From NCBI RefSeq assembly GCF_900101385.1, contig NZ_FMZB01000003.1, positions 124,001 through 188,000 of the forward strand: a stretch of DNA of 64,000 nucleotides, given 5' to 3'. Within the stretch, counting starts at the first letter, position 1; each line of letters begins with the position of its first letter. A program made the translations under genes and the position numbers. Shown here piece by piece: positions 36,872 to 48,709 of the stretch. Under the pieces are notes generated by a model. That model had not been told where the DNA came from, did no database searches, and saw nothing but the letters and a program-made list of their open reading frames with translations. The DNA comes from Terribacillus halophilus. GTDB lineage: Bacteria > Bacillota > Bacilli > Bacillales > Amphibacillaceae.

Positions 36872-37189
36872 TCACCTCCGAGTGGATTCAGTGAGCAAAG
36901 ATTTCAATTTGTCTGCAAAGCCTTTATCCAAAATGGCAATTGCGACTCTGCCGGATTTACCAATCGCTTGTGATAATTGCTCCCGGTCCTCCTCCACCTG
37001 CCAAAAGGCGATGTTGTAAAAATCGGTCTTGTTGCGAAGTTTCTTCAAGGTTTGGGGACCGATATCACTGGCAGCTATTACTAGCTTTGCTTTTTGCCGT
37101 TGGACATCCCGGACAATCGCTTCTTCCCCGAAGGTGCATTGTCCGGCACGCACAGCAAGCCCTAACAAATTCAAATAATTTTTACTCAT
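36872..37189 (-). CDS. ylxQ: YlxQ, L7Ae-family K-turn RNA-binding protein
   Basis: 105-residue L7Ae/L30e-fold protein that binds kink-turn RNA in the B. subtilis family. Features: [22 protein letters not shown] and [17 protein letters not shown]. It overlaps ylxR by 4 nt and is 4 nt ahead of infB. Confidence 0.92.
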   Translation of the reverse strand: MSKNYLNLLGLAVRAGQCTFGEEAIVRDVQRQKAKLVIAASDIGPQTLKKLRNKTDFYNIAFWQVEEDREQLSQAIGKSGRVAIAILDKGFADKLKSLLTESTRR

Positions 37190-37458
37190 GAGTGCTGACC
37201 TTTTGCTAATCGCTCAAGTTCTTCATAAATAGAATCATCGATCTGTGCATTCAAGTGACGCGCCAGCGTATCTTGTTTCTTCGCTTTTGCAATGACAGCC
37301 GCATCCTTGGAGACATACGCACCGCGGCCATTCTTCTTGCCGGTTTCATCCACGAAAACTTCGCCTTCTTTGTTACGGACGACCCGGATCAATTCCTGTT
37401 TCGGCTTCATTTCATTGGAAACCACACATTTTCGAAGCGGAACCTTCTTTTGTTTCAT
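37186..37458 (-). CDS. ylxR: YlxR (RnpM), RNase P-modulating RNA-binding protein
   Basis: 90 residues with the YlxR signature PLRKCVVSNEMKPKQELIRVV and GRGAYVS. Recent work in B. subtilis names it RnpM, a modulator of RNase P. A loop of basic residues gives RNA binding. It lies between nusA (15 nt) and ylxQ. Confidence 0.93.
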   Translation of the reverse strand: MKQKKVPLRKCVVSNEMKPKQELIRVVRNKEGEVFVDETGKKNGRGAYVSKDAAVIAKAKKQDTLARHLNAQIDDSIYEELERLAKGQHS

Positions 37459-37473
37459 ATACAGCGCCCCTTA

Positions 37474-38577
37474 TCAATATGTGTCTTCGTCTAAATCGTC
37501 GAAGTCCATCGCTTCTGTATCCTGATCAGTCAATAAACCGAGCTCACGTGCTTCTGTCTCGGATTTGATATCGATTTTCCAGCCTGTCAATTTCGCTGCC
37601 AGGCGTGCGTTTTGACCGCGCTTACCAATGGCAAGGCTAAGCTGGTAGTCAGGCACGATGACTGTTGTCGCTTTTTCTTCTTCATCAACCAGTACAGAGA
37701 TGACTTTGGATGGACTAAGGGCATTGGATACATACTCGACAGGATCTTCTGACCACTCAACGATATCGATCTTTTCACCTTTGAGTTCATTCACGATTGC
37801 TTGGACACGCTGACCGCGCTGACCAACACAAGAGCCGACCGGATCGACTTCCGCTTGGGAAGCGTAGACGGAAATCTTCGAACGATCCCCTGCCTCACGA
37901 GCGACTGAGCGGATTTCTACAGTACCATCATAGATTTCCGGCACTTCCATTTCAAATAATCGCTTCAATAGACCTGGATGGGTCCGGGAAACGAAGATGC
38001 TCGGTCCTTTGTTTGTGTTCTCAACTTTTGTCACGTACACCTTCAGGCGATCATGAATCTCATATTTTTCTGTCGGCATCTGCTCGCTTTCCGGCAGCTT
38101 TGCCTCGATTTTGCCAAGATCCACATAGATGAATCTTGGATCATTGCGGGAAACGATACCAGTCATAACATCTTCTTCCCGATCAGCATATTCACTGAAG
38201 ATGACGCCGCGCTCAGCTTCACGCACGCGCTGTGTGACCACTTGTTTTGCAGCCTGTGCTGCAATGCGGCCGAAGTCCTTCGGTGTCACTTCAATTTCAA
38301 CGACATCGCCGATATCGTACGTACCAGAAATGGCACGGGCCTCATCGAGCGTCATTTGCTGCTGGCTGTCCTCGACTTCCTCGACTACATCCTTGCGGGC
38401 GAATACTTTCATGGATCCAGTTGTTTCATTCAAATCGACACGTACATTGGTCGCGGACTTGAAGTTCTTTTTATAAGCGGAGATCAAGGCTGCTTCCAGC
38501 GCTTCGATCAGGACATCCTTATTAATCCCTTTCTCTTTCTCCAAATAAGTAATGGCATCAAAAAGCTCGCTGCTCAC
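37474..38577 (-). CDS. nusA: NusA, transcription elongation/termination factor
   Basis: 367 residues (B. subtilis 371). N-terminal RNAP-binding domain (1-125), S1 domain (about 135-200), KH1 (SCVGQRGQRVQAIV) and KH2 (LAIGKRGQNARLAAKLTGW). It lacks the E. coli C-terminal repeats, as usual in Firmicutes. It stimulates pausing and intrinsic termination, relevant to the many hairpin terminators here. Confidence 0.97.
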   Translation of the reverse strand: MSSELFDAITYLEKEKGINKDVLIEALEAALISAYKKNFKSATNVRVDLNETTGSMKVFARKDVVEEVEDSQQQMTLDEARAISGTYDIGDVVEIEVTPKDFGRIAAQAAKQVVTQRVREAERGVIFSEYADREEDVMTGIVSRNDPRFIYVDLGKIEAKLPESEQMPTEKYEIHDRLKVYVTKVENTNKGPSIFVSRTHPGLLKRLFEMEVPEIYDGTVEIRSVAREAGDRSKISVYASQAEVDPVGSCVGQRGQRVQAIVNELKGEKIDIVEWSEDPVEYVSNALSPSKVISVLVDEEEKATTVIVPDYQLSLAIGKRGQNARLAAKLTGWKIDIKSETEARELGLLTDQDTEAMDFDDLDEDTY

Positions 38578-38591
38578 TCGTATATCCCCCT

Positions 38592-39065
38592 TTAGTTAAA
38601 CGTTACAGCCAGACGTGCCTTCGCGATTTTCTCATATGGAAGGGACACTTCCTTTTTCCTCGCTTTGATCATGACTTCCAATGTCAATACATCGTCTTCG
38701 AACGCCTTCAATGTACCTTGGTACTCTTTCTCATTATCGATCGGCTCGTACAGTTTCACATAGACTGTCTTGCCGATGCTGTTTGTGATTGCTTGTTTTG
38801 TTTTCAGCGGTCTTTCCGCTCCTGGCGAAGAAACCTCCAGGAAGTATGGGAAATCAACCGGATCATTCTCATCGAGAACTGCGCTCAATTTCTCTGAAAC
38901 GATGGCGCATTCTTCGATATCGATGCCTTCCGCTTTATCGACATAGACACGCAGGAACCAGTTCTTGCCTTCCTTGACGAATTCCACATCGACCAGCTCC
39001 AGATGCAGCTCTTCCATGATTGGTTGTAGATAGCTTTCCGTAACTTCCGTTATATTGGCTGCCAA
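38592..39065 (-). CDS. rimP: RimP, 30S ribosome maturation factor
   Basis: 157 residues (YlxS in B. subtilis). Features: LELVDVEFVKEG and FLEVSSPGAERPL. It starts with TTG; AAGGAGG is 7 nt upstream. It is the first gene of rimP-nusA-ylxR-ylxQ-infB-ylxP-rbfA. Confidence 0.95.
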   Translation of the reverse strand: MAANITEVTESYLQPIMEELHLELVDVEFVKEGKNWFLRVYVDKAEGIDIEECAIVSEKLSAVLDENDPVDFPYFLEVSSPGAERPLKTKQAITNSIGKTVYVKLYEPIDNEKEYQGTLKAFEDDVLTLEVMIKARKKEVSLPYEKIAKARLAVTFN

Positions 39066-39141
39066 AATGCTTCCTCCTTTACTGCACGCTTTCAGGCGAA
39101 TATTACTTTAAATCGGGTAGGGTATGCCTCTCAATAGAAAA

Positions 39142-39166
39142 CCCTTGCCCGAAATGGAAGCAAGGG
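39142..39166 (-). terminator. Hairpin in the rimP-nusA leader
   Basis: Minus-strand CCCTTGC / GCAAGGG stem with an 11-nt loop and a TTTTC tail, about 80 nt before the rimP start. It lies downstream of a possible promoter, so it could be a leader attenuator, a second polC terminator, or an mRNA 5'-end stabiliser. Confidence 0.55.
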
Positions 39167-39173
39167 AACAATG

Positions 39174-39202
39174 TTTATCATGTGCTTTTTGCTACAAAAC
39201 AA
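39174..39202 (-). promoter_or_regulatory. Possible promoter of the rimP-nusA-infB operon
   Basis: Minus-strand TTGTTT, 17 nt, GATAAA: a moderate match. It lies between the polC terminator and the leader hairpin, where a promoter is expected. Confidence 0.4.
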
Positions 39203-39244
39203 CGAAGAGGCGCTCCCCTTACAAACTTGATGCCGAATCCATGG

Positions 39245-39274
39245 GTATGAAAAAGAGTGGGTAATCCCACTCTT
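39245..39274 (-). terminator. polC terminator
   Basis: Minus-strand AAGAGTGGG / CCCACTCTT stem with a 4-nt loop and TTTTT tail, about 70 nt after the polC stop codon. Confidence 0.85.
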
Positions 39275-39342
39275 GATCTGGTTCGTATCAATACCGCTAT
39301 TGGATAATATACCACAAGTTTCTTGTTTAGGCAAGATTCCTG

Positions 39343-42300
39343 TTAGAATAGCGAAAGCTGGTTCTGGTCGGCCATTCCTTCCAGACAGCCATGCTGATCC
39401 ATATACTCCAATACTGTCTTACTGATCCTGCTTCGCTCACGGAGATCTTCTTTCGAAAGGAATTCCCCGTCTTCCCGTACTTTCACGATATTGAGCGCAG
39501 CGTTGGTACCGAGTCCGTCAATGGCGTTGAACGGAGGGATCAAACTATCCCCATCCACCAGGAAATCTGTGGCACTGGACTTGTACAAGTCCACTCGCTG
39601 GAAGTGGAATCCACGCTCGCACATTTCCAGGGAAAGCTCCAATACAGTAACAAGGTTCTTCTCTTTTGGAGAAGCATCATGTCCTTTTTGGTTGATTTCG
39701 TTGATACGCTGACGGATCGCTTCCGGGCCTTTGATCATCGTATCAAGCTCAAAATCACTTGCACGTACACTGAAGTACGCGGCATAGAAAAGAATCGGAT
39801 GATGCACTTTAAAGTAAGCAATCCGCACTGCCATCAGGACATATGCAGCTGCGTGTGCTTTCGGGAACATGTACTTGATCTTCAGGCAGGAGTCGATATA
39901 CCAATCAGGTACATTGTTCTTTTTCATCTCTTCGACCCATTCATCTTGGAGACCTTTCCCTTTACGGACAGACTCCATGATCTTAAAGGCAAGCGATGAG
40001 TCCAGACCCCGGTGCATCAAATAAACCATGATGTCATCACGACAGCCGATTACTTCAGGCAATGTGCAAATGCCGCTGTTGATCAGTTCCTGGGCATTGC
40101 CAAGCCACACATCGGTACCGTGGGAAAGTCCGGATATCTGGACCAGTTCGGCAAATGTCGACGGATTAGTGTCCTCCAGCATCTGCCGGACGAAACGTGT
40201 ACCGAACTCCGGTACACCAAGTGTACCCGTTTTACACATGATTTGTTCTGGTGTCACACCTAATGATTCCGTTCCGGAAAAAATCTTCATCACTTCCGGG
40301 TCATTTGTCGGAATTGTCTTCGGATCGATACCGGACAAATCCTGAAGCATACGGATGACGGTCGGATCATCGTGTCCGAGTATATCCAGTTTCAGCAAGT
40401 TATCGTGAATAGAATGGAAATCGAAGTGAGTCGTCTTCCATTCTGAATTGCGATCATCCGCCGGGAACTGGATCGGTGTGAAGTCATATATATCTTGGTC
40501 ATCCGGTACAACAATTATACCACCAGGGTGCTGACCGGTCGTTCTTTTCACACCCGTACACCCTTGGACCAGCCGATCCACTTCCGCGTTGCGGATATGG
40601 AGCTGATTATCACTGGCATATCCTTTCACATAGCCATAAGCAGTTTTCTCAGCGACGGTACCGATCGTACCGGCACGATATACCTTATCTTCCCCGAAAA
40701 GCACCTTCGTGTAGTTATGGGCTTGTGGCTGATAAGCACCGGAGAAGTTCAAATCGATATCGGGAACTTTGTCTCCTTTGAATCCGAGGAATGTTTCGAA
40801 CGGGATATCCTGACCATCACGCTTCAATGGCTCCCCGCATGTCGGACATGCTTTCTCTGGCAGGTCATAGCCGCTGGCAACCGATCCATCATTGAAAAAT
40901 TCGTTATATTTACAGCTTGGACACACATAATGCGGCGGCAGCGGGTTTACTTCGGTAATATCGGTAAGTGTCGCTATCAGCGACGAACCGACCGATCCCC
41001 GGGACCCGACTAAATAGCCGTCATCCAGTGATTTTTTCACCAGTTTATGCGAAATAAGATAGATAACGGCAAAACCGTGCCCGATGATGCTTTTCAGTTC
41101 TTTTTCAATTCGTTTCTCGACTATTTCCGGCAAAGGGTCGCCATAAATGCTCCGTGCGCGGTCATAGCTCATCTGACGCATTTCATCCTCGGCACCATCG
41201 ATGTTGGGCGTGTACAAATCTTCCTTGACCGGCTTCACATCATCTATCATGTCCGACACTTTCTGTGTGTTGGTTACGACCACTTCTTTTGCCTTTTCGG
41301 CAGGCAGGAAATCAAAACAAGCAATCATCTCGTTCGTTGTGCGGAAATGTACATCCGGCAATGTCTGCCTGCTAAGCGGATTACCATTCTGTGTCTTGAT
41401 CAAGATGTTCCGGTACTGCTTTTCATGTTTTTCAATATAATGTACATTACCAGTCGCCACTACGGGTTTCTCCAAATCTTCACCAAGCTCGACAAGATTA
41501 CGCAGAATATCAAACAGATGCGCTTCATTCTGCACAAGCTCTTTTTCGATCAAGTGATAATAATTTGATGGTGGCTGTATTTCGATGACATCGTAAAAGG
41601 CTGCGGCTTCTGCTGCATCTTCCTTTGATTTTTGCATCATCGCTTCGAACACTTCCCCTTTGTCACAGCCAGAGCTGATGATCAAGCCCTCCCGGTGCTG
41701 TTCCAGTTTGGAGCGCGGAATCCGGGGAACACGGTAGAAGTAATCCACATGGGACATGCTGACAAGCTTGTACATATTTTTCAAGCCGACTTCATTCTGA
41801 ATATAAATCGTACAGTGGTATGGACGGGAGCGTTGATAGGCATTCCCTTCGCCCATATAATGATTGAGCTGATCATGGTTCATTATCTCTTTTTTGAACG
41901 CTTCTTTCAGCAATCGCCATAATAAATAGCTGGTTGCTTCCGTATCATAAATCGCCCGGTGATGCTGCGTCAGTTCTATATCAAGGAACTTACATAGCGT
42001 ATTCAGCCGGTGGTTCTTCAGCTGCGGAAACAAAAATCTGGCAAGCTCCAATGTATCAATGACAGCATTGGGCGCCTTCTCCAAACCGATCCGCTTGAAC
42101 CCTTGATTCAAAAAGCCCATATCAAAGCTTGCATTATGCGCAACCAATATATCATCGCCCATCCAAGCATGGAAATCGTTTAGCACATCCTCGATCTCCG
42201 GGGCATCCACCAGCATATCATCTGTGATTCCGGTAAGGTCGATGATTGTCTGACTCAGTTTTTGATGCGGATTGGCGAAACGTTCAAATCGATCGATGAT

Positions 42301-43635
42301 TTCACCGTCATGGAATTTCACCGCAGCTAATTCAATGATTTTGTCGTAAGAAGCAGAAAGACCTGTCGTCTCTACGTCAAATACGATGTAAGTCGCGTCT
42401 TCCAGATTGATATCCTTACTATTGTAGGCAATCGGCACCCCGTCATCGACAAGGTTGGCTTCCAAGCCATAGATGACTTTAATATTGTTCTTCTTACCAG
42501 CAGCGAATGCTTCCGGGTAACTCTGCACGACAGCATGATCGGTGATTGCAATACTATCATGACCGAACCTTGCTGCTGTCTCGATCAAACGGCTGGCTGA
42601 CGTGACAGCATCCATTTGACTCATGAGCGTATGAGCATGCAGCTCGACTCGCTTTTCCCCTTCTTCAGCTTCATCTTTACGAAGCGTGACAGTTATTTCA
42701 TTGATGTCATTTGCCATCATGGTCAGTTCATTGGTGAAGTTATCTGTCTGGATGCTTCCGCGCGCCTTTATCCACATACCCTTTTTGAGCTGTTTGAATT
42801 TATCCGCATCTTCATTGCCTTTGGAAAACATTTTGATTTGGAAACTGTCTGTGTAATCCGTCACTTTTGCGATAAGCAAGTGGCGGCCAGAGCGCAACTC
42901 TCTTATATCCACATCAAATACATAACCCTGAACTGCCATGCGGCGTTCTTCGTCTTGGATATCCTGCATTGGTGTGATCTCGTCATTGATACCATAACCG
43001 ATCATAACAGGACCTTGCGGAGCTTCCTCCTGTTTCTTCGCCCGTTCTTCGGAATCCTTGATTGCTTTTTGGACGAGCAAGCTGTCTTCCATCGCTTTTT
43101 GCTCACGGAATTTGGTCAATTCCTCCATGTTTTGTTCCTGAACAGTGACCGTAAGCATGTAAAGGCCGGCCCCGATTTTCTCACAATAAGTTTGGAAAGC
43201 AGGTTCCAGCCTTTTTTTCAAAGCGCTTGCTTCCGCTTCATTCCTCGCAGTTAACATAATCTTATTACCGTTAACTACTGGAACTTGTGTTTGTACCAAA
43301 TCCTTGTAAGCAGGTGATAATTTGGGATAAGTAAGAACGAAATCCTTCCAATAATCCTGGATGTGGTCACTTTCGACTGTATTCGTGACACAACGAATCG
43401 ACCAGTTCACAGCAGCGATATGTGCAAATGCTTCTGTCAGCTTGGCAGTGAAGATTTTATATATTGTTGGCGGCAGCAGATTGGCCAGTTGAAAATGAAA
43501 ATGCCAGGACTTCGCTTTTGGGTCCACTTCCAATTTCTCAAGCTGACTCTCTTTGAAATGAGCTGCAATGGTTTCTTCATCTAGCTGGATCTGCTCAAGG
43601 AGCATGTCCATTTTTTCGTTTTGGCTTAGACTCAT
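39343..43635 (-). CDS. polC: PolC, DNA polymerase III alpha subunit (Gram-positive type)
   Basis: Replicative polymerase with built-in proofreading, 1430 residues (B. subtilis 1437). Order: N-terminal domain, OB fold (about 235-320), PHP part (about 330, [15 protein letters not shown]), DEDDh exonuclease (from about 417, [11 protein letters not shown]), rest of PHP, palm with catalytic PDIDLNFSG (about 957-965), zinc-binding CPSCKYNEF...CPTCGEPL, fingers and thumb. The C-terminal clamp-binding QLSLF is present. GGAGGAGAAG precedes the ATG. Confidence 0.98.
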   Translation of the reverse strand: MSLSQNEKMDMLLEQIQLDEETIAAHFKESQLEKLEVDPKAKSWHFHFQLANLLPPTIYKIFTAKLTEAFAHIAAVNWSIRCVTNTVESDHIQDYWKDFVLTYPKLSPAYKDLVQTQVPVVNGNKIMLTARNEAEASALKKRLEPAFQTYCEKIGAGLYMLTVTVQEQNMEELTKFREQKAMEDSLLVQKAIKDSEERAKKQEEAPQGPVMIGYGINDEITPMQDIQDEERRMAVQGYVFDVDIRELRSGRHLLIAKVTDYTDSFQIKMFSKGNEDADKFKQLKKGMWIKARGSIQTDNFTNELTMMANDINEITVTLRKDEAEEGEKRVELHAHTLMSQMDAVTSASRLIETAARFGHDSIAITDHAVVQSYPEAFAAGKKNNIKVIYGLEANLVDDGVPIAYNSKDINLEDATYIVFDVETTGLSASYDKIIELAAVKFHDGEIIDRFERFANPHQKLSQTIIDLTGITDDMLVDAPEIEDVLNDFHAWMGDDILVAHNASFDMGFLNQGFKRIGLEKAPNAVIDTLELARFLFPQLKNHRLNTLCKFLDIELTQHHRAIYDTEATSYLLWRLLKEAFKKEIMNHDQLNHYMGEGNAYQRSRPYHCTIYIQNEVGLKNMYKLVSMSHVDYFYRVPRIPRSKLEQHREGLIISSGCDKGEVFEAMMQKSKEDAAEAAAFYDVIEIQPPSNYYHLIEKELVQNEAHLFDILRNLVELGEDLEKPVVATGNVHYIEKHEKQYRNILIKTQNGNPLSRQTLPDVHFRTTNEMIACFDFLPAEKAKEVVVTNTQKVSDMIDDVKPVKEDLYTPNIDGAEDEMRQMSYDRARSIYGDPLPEIVEKRIEKELKSIIGHGFAVIYLISHKLVKKSLDDGYLVGSRGSVGSSLIATLTDITEVNPLPPHYVCPSCKYNEFFNDGSVASGYDLPEKACPTCGEPLKRDGQDIPFETFLGFKGDKVPDIDLNFSGAYQPQAHNYTKVLFGEDKVYRAGTIGTVAEKTAYGYVKGYASDNQLHIRNAEVDRLVQGCTGVKRTTGQHPGGIIVVPDDQDIYDFTPIQFPADDRNSEWKTTHFDFHSIHDNLLKLDILGHDDPTVIRMLQDLSGIDPKTIPTNDPEVMKIFSGTESLGVTPEQIMCKTGTLGVPEFGTRFVRQMLEDTNPSTFAELVQISGLSHGTDVWLGNAQELINSGICTLPEVIGCRDDIMVYLMHRGLDSSLAFKIMESVRKGKGLQDEWVEEMKKNNVPDWYIDSCLKIKYMFPKAHAAAYVLMAVRIAYFKVHHPILFYAAYFSVRASDFELDTMIKGPEAIRQRINEINQKGHDASPKEKNLVTVLELSLEMCERGFHFQRVDLYKSSATDFLVDGDSLIPPFNAIDGLGTNAALNIVKVREDGEFLSKEDLRERSRISKTVLEYMDQHGCLEGMADQNQLSLF

Positions 43636-43675
43636 TGACTTCTCCTCCCCCGCTAGTGGTACTGCGGTCTTGCGA

Positions 43676-43705
43676 AAGCCCCTGTCAAAGATTTGACAAG
43701 GGCTT
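43676..43705 (-). terminator. Probable proS terminator
   Basis: 14-nt arms (AAGCCCTTGTCAAA and TTTGACAGGGGCTT on the minus strand, one G-U pair) with a very short centre, 8 nt after proS. The T tail is short, so the terminator may be leaky. Confidence 0.55.
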
Positions 43706-43713
43706 GTACATTT

Positions 43714-45411
43714 TTATAAATAAGCAGCTATTTGATCCAGCAGATCATTCTCATGTGAAACTGCTTCTTGTTCAGTATCGCGGAACTTCACTTCCACTTC
43801 GCCATCAGCAGCAAGTTTACCGACTGTGACGCGAACTGGGATACCGATCAAATCACTATCAGCAAATTTGACACCGGCACGTTCCTTTCTATCATCGTAC
43901 AACACATCGACGCCCGCTTCAAGTAATCTTTCATATAGACGATCAGCCAGTTCACGCTGCTCGTCTTTTTTAGGATTCAAGCTGATCAGATGCACCTGGA
44001 ATGGACTGATGGATTTTGGCCATACAATCGCGCCTTCCTTGCTGTGCTGCTCGACGGCAGCTGCAAGCGTACGCGATACACCAATACCATAGCAGCCCAT
44101 GATCAAGTTTTTAGCCTTTCCTTGTACATCCAGGAAAGTTGCTTGCATCTTATCGGCATAAAATTCGCCTAGCTTAAATACCTGGCCAATTTCGATACCC
44201 TCAGCAAATTGGATCGTACCTTGACCGTCTGGTGATGGATCACCAGCTTGAATGAATCTTAAATCAGCATATTGCTTTACTCGGAAATCCCGTTCCGGAT
44301 TCACATTCTTATAATGGAAACCATCTTCATTGGCACCGCAAGTAACATTTGTCACATATTTTACCGCATTATCCGCAATGACATCCATTTCTTCCGGTAC
44401 ATTGATCGGTCCCAGCGAGCCGAATCCTGCACCTAGCATTTGCTTCACTTCCGCTTCAGCGGCAAGTTCGACAATTTGCGCTTGATACAGATTCTTCACT
44501 TTAATGTCATTGATTTCATGATCGCCGCGTGAAATGACCATCACAAGACGATCATCCACTTTGAAAACAACTGCTTTCAGACCTTCTTCAAGTGAGTGAC
44601 CAAGATAATCCGCCACTTGCTGCATCGTCTTTACGTTCGGTGTTTCAATTTTTTCAAGAGGCATAGAATCCACTTCAGGCTTTTGACCTTGATCGAGTAC
44701 TTGGGCCATCTCGATATTGGCCGCATAATCGGATTGATCACTGAAGGCAATCGTGTCCTCCCCGATCGAAGCAAGTGCCATGAATTCGTGGGTATCCTTT
44801 CCGCCCATTGCACCTGAATCGGCGACAACGGCACGGAAATTCAAGCCTACTCGTTTAAAGATGCGATGATAAGCGTCAGAGATAGTCTCATAGGCTTCAT
44901 CCAGACTTTCATAATCCGCATGGAAACTATACGCATCCTTCATGATGAATTCACGTCCGCGCAAAAGGCCAAAACGAGGACGTTGTTCATCCCGGTACTT
45001 CGTTTGAATCTGATACACTGTAAGCGGTAATTTCTTATAGCTGTTCAATTCATCACGTACTAAGCTAGTCGTGACTTCCTCATGAGTAGGACCCAGCGCG
45101 AATTCCCGATTATTCCGGTCATGCAGTCGCATCAGTTCAGGTCCGTATACCTTCCAGCGGCCTGTCTCTTTCCAAAGCTCTGCCGGCTGCAGTGCTGGCA
45201 TGAGCATCTCGCTCGCACCGATGCGATCCAATTCCTCACGGATGATCGCTTCCACTTTTCGCAGCACCTTCGTACCGAGCGGCAGGTAGCTGTATATTCC
45301 AGAAGCAGTCTGACGGATATATCCGCCTTTTACAAGCAGCTGATGGCTGATTGCTTCTGCATCTGCAGGCACTTCTCTTAATGTTGGGATAAATGTTTTA
45401 CTTTGTCGCAT
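43714..45411 (-). CDS. proS: Prolyl-tRNA synthetase (bacterial type, with editing domain)
   Basis: Class II synthetase, 565 residues. Motif 1-3 regions are present ([54 protein letters not shown]), with the inserted YbaK-like editing domain (about 225-405) and an anticodon-binding domain at the C-terminus. RBS GAGGTGG precedes the ATG. Confidence 0.98.
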   Translation of the reverse strand: MRQSKTFIPTLREVPADAEAISHQLLVKGGYIRQTASGIYSYLPLGTKVLRKVEAIIREELDRIGASEMLMPALQPAELWKETGRWKVYGPELMRLHDRNNREFALGPTHEEVTTSLVRDELNSYKKLPLTVYQIQTKYRDEQRPRFGLLRGREFIMKDAYSFHADYESLDEAYETISDAYHRIFKRVGLNFRAVVADSGAMGGKDTHEFMALASIGEDTIAFSDQSDYAANIEMAQVLDQGQKPEVDSMPLEKIETPNVKTMQQVADYLGHSLEEGLKAVVFKVDDRLVMVISRGDHEINDIKVKNLYQAQIVELAAEAEVKQMLGAGFGSLGPINVPEEMDVIADNAVKYVTNVTCGANEDGFHYKNVNPERDFRVKQYADLRFIQAGDPSPDGQGTIQFAEGIEIGQVFKLGEFYADKMQATFLDVQGKAKNLIMGCYGIGVSRTLAAAVEQHSKEGAIVWPKSISPFQVHLISLNPKKDEQRELADRLYERLLEAGVDVLYDDRKERAGVKFADSDLIGIPVRVTVGKLAADGEVEVKFRDTEQEAVSHENDLLDQIAAYL

Positions 45412-45426
45412 ACTTCCACCTCTGCA

Positions 45427-46692
45427 TCATAAAAATAACCGCTGTATATCATTCCAGGTGACCACGATCATCAAAAGCATCAGCAAAGCGAATCCGATGA
45501 AGTGGACGACCGCTTCTTTCTGTGGCTCAACCGGCTTGCCTCTCAATGCTTCCACACCGATGAACAATAGACGTCCGCCATCAAGTGCGGGAAGCGGGAC
45601 AAGATTGACGATTCCAAGATTGACACTTAGCAATGCTGTCCACTGGATAAGATTGATCAGACCTGTTTTCACGACCTGATCTGTCGCATCATAAATACCA
45701 ACTGGTCCGGATAGCGCATCGATACTGAGCTGACCGGTTATGAGCTGTCCCAAATTAGTAATGATCATCGTTCCGAATTCATATGTTTGCTGGAAGCTAT
45801 AAGGAATCGCGCCAAGGAAATCTTTCTCCATCGCGAGCGTTACACCAATTTGACCGATTTTCTGGTCGCCGCTTTCCACAAGTGCAGGAGTGATCTGCAG
45901 CTGCTGTTCTTGCCCGTCCCGGACAATCGTCGCTTCAAGCTCTTTTTCGGGATTTTCACGGACGATGGCCGTAAACTCTTCCCATGTCTGTACCGACGTA
46001 CCGTCGATTGCTGTTATCTCATCCCCTGACTCAATCCCGGCTTCTTGGGCAGCAGATCCATCTTGTACAGTTCCTACGGACGCATTATCCGCTGGTACTC
46101 CCTGTATAAGGGCAAGGATGAAAAACAGCACAAGCGCAAGCAGGAAATTCATCAGCGGTCCGGCAAATAATTGCATTGCGCGCTGCCGCTTGTTCTTGGA
46201 AGCGAATTGCCGATTATAAGGAGCGATTTGCGTCTCCGTCTCATCCATTACATACATCGCCTTCTCATGGACAGGGAAAGACAGGCGTTCTTCCTCGCCT
46301 ATCTCATAACCATGAATCATCAGGCTGTGATCCAGATCCGCATTCTCGACTTCAATGACACGAGCGTTCGGATGCTTGGATTTATTGTTGACAATAATCT
46401 TTGTTACTTCTTGTTTTCCATTGAACTCAAGCCCGATGTGATGACCTGGCTTCAATTCAACGATTTCAGGATCTTCACCGGCAACACGAACGTACCCCCC
46501 GATCGGGAGCAGTCTGATTGTATAGAGAGTTTCATTTTTCGTCCAAGTAAAAATCTTCGGTCCAAAACCGATGGCGAATTCACGTGCTAACATGCCAGCT
46601 CGCTTCGCAAAAATCAAATGTCCGAGTTCATGCACGAAAACGAGCAGCCCGAACACTAGGATAAACGCAATGATAGTTGTCACAATGGGCAC
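45427..46692 (-). CDS. rasP: RasP (RseP), site-2 intramembrane zinc metalloprotease
   Basis: Cleaves anti-sigma factors and remnant signal peptides within the membrane. 421 residues (B. subtilis 422). HELGH at 21-25 (ligands H21, H25; catalytic E22), a PDZ domain (about 205-280, AGIESGDEITAIDG), and the third ligand in PLPALDGGRLLF. The listed start is GTG at 46692; GTG at 46683 has AGGTG at a better distance and is a real alternative. Confidence 0.95.
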   Translation of the reverse strand: MPIVTTIIAFILVFGLLVFVHELGHLIFAKRAGMLAREFAIGFGPKIFTWTKNETLYTIRLLPIGGYVRVAGEDPEIVELKPGHHIGLEFNGKQEVTKIIVNNKSKHPNARVIEVENADLDHSLMIHGYEIGEEERLSFPVHEKAMYVMDETETQIAPYNRQFASKNKRQRAMQLFAGPLMNFLLALVLFFILALIQGVPADNASVGTVQDGSAAQEAGIESGDEITAIDGTSVQTWEEFTAIVRENPEKELEATIVRDGQEQQLQITPALVESGDQKIGQIGVTLAMEKDFLGAIPYSFQQTYEFGTMIITNLGQLITGQLSIDALSGPVGIYDATDQVVKTGLINLIQWTALLSVNLGIVNLVPLPALDGGRLLFIGVEALRGKPVEPQKEAVVHFIGFALLMLLMIVVTWNDIQRLFL

Positions 46693-46698
46693 CTGCCT

Positions 46699-47844
46699 TT
46701 ATTGGATATAGGACCTCACTTGGCTCCGCGTGAGACGATCTGTTTCCATGATTGTTTCCAAAGAAGGGAAAGATTCATAAGCATGTGCATCAAGTGCCCG
46801 CGCTACATAATCCTCTATCGTCAGGAAATTGATTTTCCCTGCGAGAAACAGGGCTACCGCCTCCTCATTCGCCGCATTCAGTACAGTGGTGGCAGTTCCT
46901 CCTGCCTTACCTGCTTCATATGCCATACGCAAACAAGGGAATCGCTCCATACTCATTTCTTCAAAGTGGAGTTTGCCTATTTCCACTAAGTTTAACCTTT
47001 TTGAAACTGCTAAATCAAGTCTTTCAGGGTAGGTGAGGGCGTACTGGATCGGTACCCGCATATCAGGTGTGCCAAGCTGGGCGATGACACTGTAATCCTT
47101 GTACTCGACCATGGAATGGATGATGCTCTCCCGATGCTGGACAACTTCTATGTCCTCATAATCGATTCCAAAGAGCCAATGAGCTTCGATGACTTCCAAA
47201 CCTTTGTTCATCATCGTTGCCGAATCGATCGTAATTTTCTGGCCCATGCTCCAGTTCGGGTGGCGCAGTGCGTCCTCCAAAGTTACAGTCTTAAGTTCTT
47301 CTCTTGTCTTATCACGGAAACTTCCGCCGGAAGCAGTGATGATCAGCTTGTTTACATCTTCGAGCTTCTCCCCGTTCAGACATTGGAAAATCGCTGCGTG
47401 CTCACTATCTACCGGCAGCAGATTGACACCATGCTTTTTCGCTTCTGCCATGACTAAGTGTCCAGCCGAGACCAATGTTTCTTTATTTGCAAATGCCACT
47501 TGCTTTTTGGAGCGGATCGCTTCCAATGTTGCCTCGAGACCGATACTGCCAAGAACGGCATTTACAACGACGTCTACTTCCCCGGCAGAACTGATCGCTA
47601 CCATCCCCTTGGAACCGACCAGGATTTCTACATGTGGAAGTGCCTGATGAAGCTTCTGTTTTGTCGATTCATCTTGTACGACGACAACAGCCGGTTCGAA
47701 TTCCTTGATAAGCGGCATCGCTTTTTCAATATTACGGCCAAACGCCATGCTATGCAGCCGGAACGCCTCCGGATGGTTGCGGATGACATCCAATGTCTGA
47801 AGGCCGATTGAACCAGTTGCACCTAATAACGCGATTGTTTTCAT
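46699..47844 (-). CDS. dxr: Dxr, 1-deoxy-D-xylulose-5-phosphate reductoisomerase
   Basis: First committed enzyme of the MEP isoprenoid pathway. 381 residues. NADPH motif [14 protein letters not shown] at 8-21; active-site residues in [13 protein letters not shown] and ASGGSFRDK, and [20 protein letters not shown]. It supplies isoprenoids to UppS, two genes downstream in function. Confidence 0.97.
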   Translation of the reverse strand: MKTIALLGATGSIGLQTLDVIRNHPEAFRLHSMAFGRNIEKAMPLIKEFEPAVVVVQDESTKQKLHQALPHVEILVGSKGMVAISSAGEVDVVVNAVLGSIGLEATLEAIRSKKQVAFANKETLVSAGHLVMAEAKKHGVNLLPVDSEHAAIFQCLNGEKLEDVNKLIITASGGSFRDKTREELKTVTLEDALRHPNWSMGQKITIDSATMMNKGLEVIEAHWLFGIDYEDIEVVQHRESIIHSMVEYKDYSVIAQLGTPDMRVPIQYALTYPERLDLAVSKRLNLVEIGKLHFEEMSMERFPCLRMAYEAGKAGGTATTVLNAANEEAVALFLAGKINFLTIEDYVARALDAHAYESFPSLETIMETDRLTRSQVRSYIQ

Positions 47845-47869
47845 CGGACACGCTCCTCTTAATACTCTA

Positions 47870-48694
47870 TTAAATGAATTGAATTAAATGCAGGATTGGG
47901 AAAACAAAAATCATACTGTCGAAGCGATCCAATATTCCGCCATGCCCCGGCAGGATTTTTCCGGAATCCTTTACAAGATAATGCCGTTTAAAAGCAGATT
48001 CGACCATATCTCCAAGCTGCCCGAAGACAGCAATCAAGATGCAAACACCGGCGACGATCCAAACGGACCCGCTCACAGGCGAAACCAGATGGAACACAAC
48101 CCCGGCGATACAGCCTAGAATAAGTCCACCGATACCACCTTCAACCGTTTTATTCGGGCTGATTGTCGGCCATAGCTTACGTTTGCCAAACGCTCTTCCG
48201 AAGAAATAAGCTCCTGAATCAGTAGCCCATATAACAACCAGTACAAAAATGAACTTGGATAACCCGGTTACGACATGTCCTTCGATCACTTCATTCGGGG
48301 CATTCCTTGTAATGATGAAATAAAGGAAGCCGAATCCTATATACACAACAGTGATCAGCAGGAATCCCGCATCTTCAAACGTGAACCGATTCTTTGCGAG
48401 TACCGTGTAGCTCAATAGAAGAATGACGGAGAATAACAAGATGTCCGTTTTATTGGTATGTATATCGAATATTGTGTTGATCATGCCCAATTCCGGGGAG
48501 AGCAGTCCCCATAACAGCAAGACACTCACAACGGATGGCACTTTGTATTTTGCTATTTTGCGCATACGCAAAAGCTCGATGAAGGCGATGGTCGCTATCA
48601 AATAAATGAACGCCTCAAACCAAACCTTACCAAGCAGCACGAATACCATGAAAAATATTCCTGCGATAATCGCTGTAATCAATCGTTGCTTCAT
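47870..48694 (-). CDS. cdsA: CdsA, phosphatidate cytidylyltransferase
   Basis: Membrane enzyme forming CDP-diacylglycerol. 274 residues with about eight membrane segments; the C-terminal signature is intact ([18 protein letters not shown].. then [10 protein letters not shown]). GAGGTG lies 12 nt before the ATG, somewhat distant. Its product feeds PgsA in the same window. It is 15 nt downstream of uppS. Confidence 0.96.
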   Translation of the reverse strand: MKQRLITAIIAGIFFMVFVLLGKVWFEAFIYLIATIAFIELLRMRKIAKYKVPSVVSVLLLWGLLSPELGMINTIFDIHTNKTDILLFSVILLLSYTVLAKNRFTFEDAGFLLITVVYIGFGFLYFIITRNAPNEVIEGHVVTGLSKFIFVLVVIWATDSGAYFFGRAFGKRKLWPTISPNKTVEGGIGGLILGCIAGVVFHLVSPVSGSVWIVAGVCILIAVFGQLGDMVESAFKRHYLVKDSGKILPGHGGILDRFDSMIFVFPILHLIQFI

Positions 48695-48709
48695 TGTTAA
48701 TTATTCACC

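Noticed and set aside
39131-39334. 67-codon minus-strand frame between polC and rimP
   Set aside because: It spans a terminator and the probable promoter, has no RBS and no recognisable relatives.
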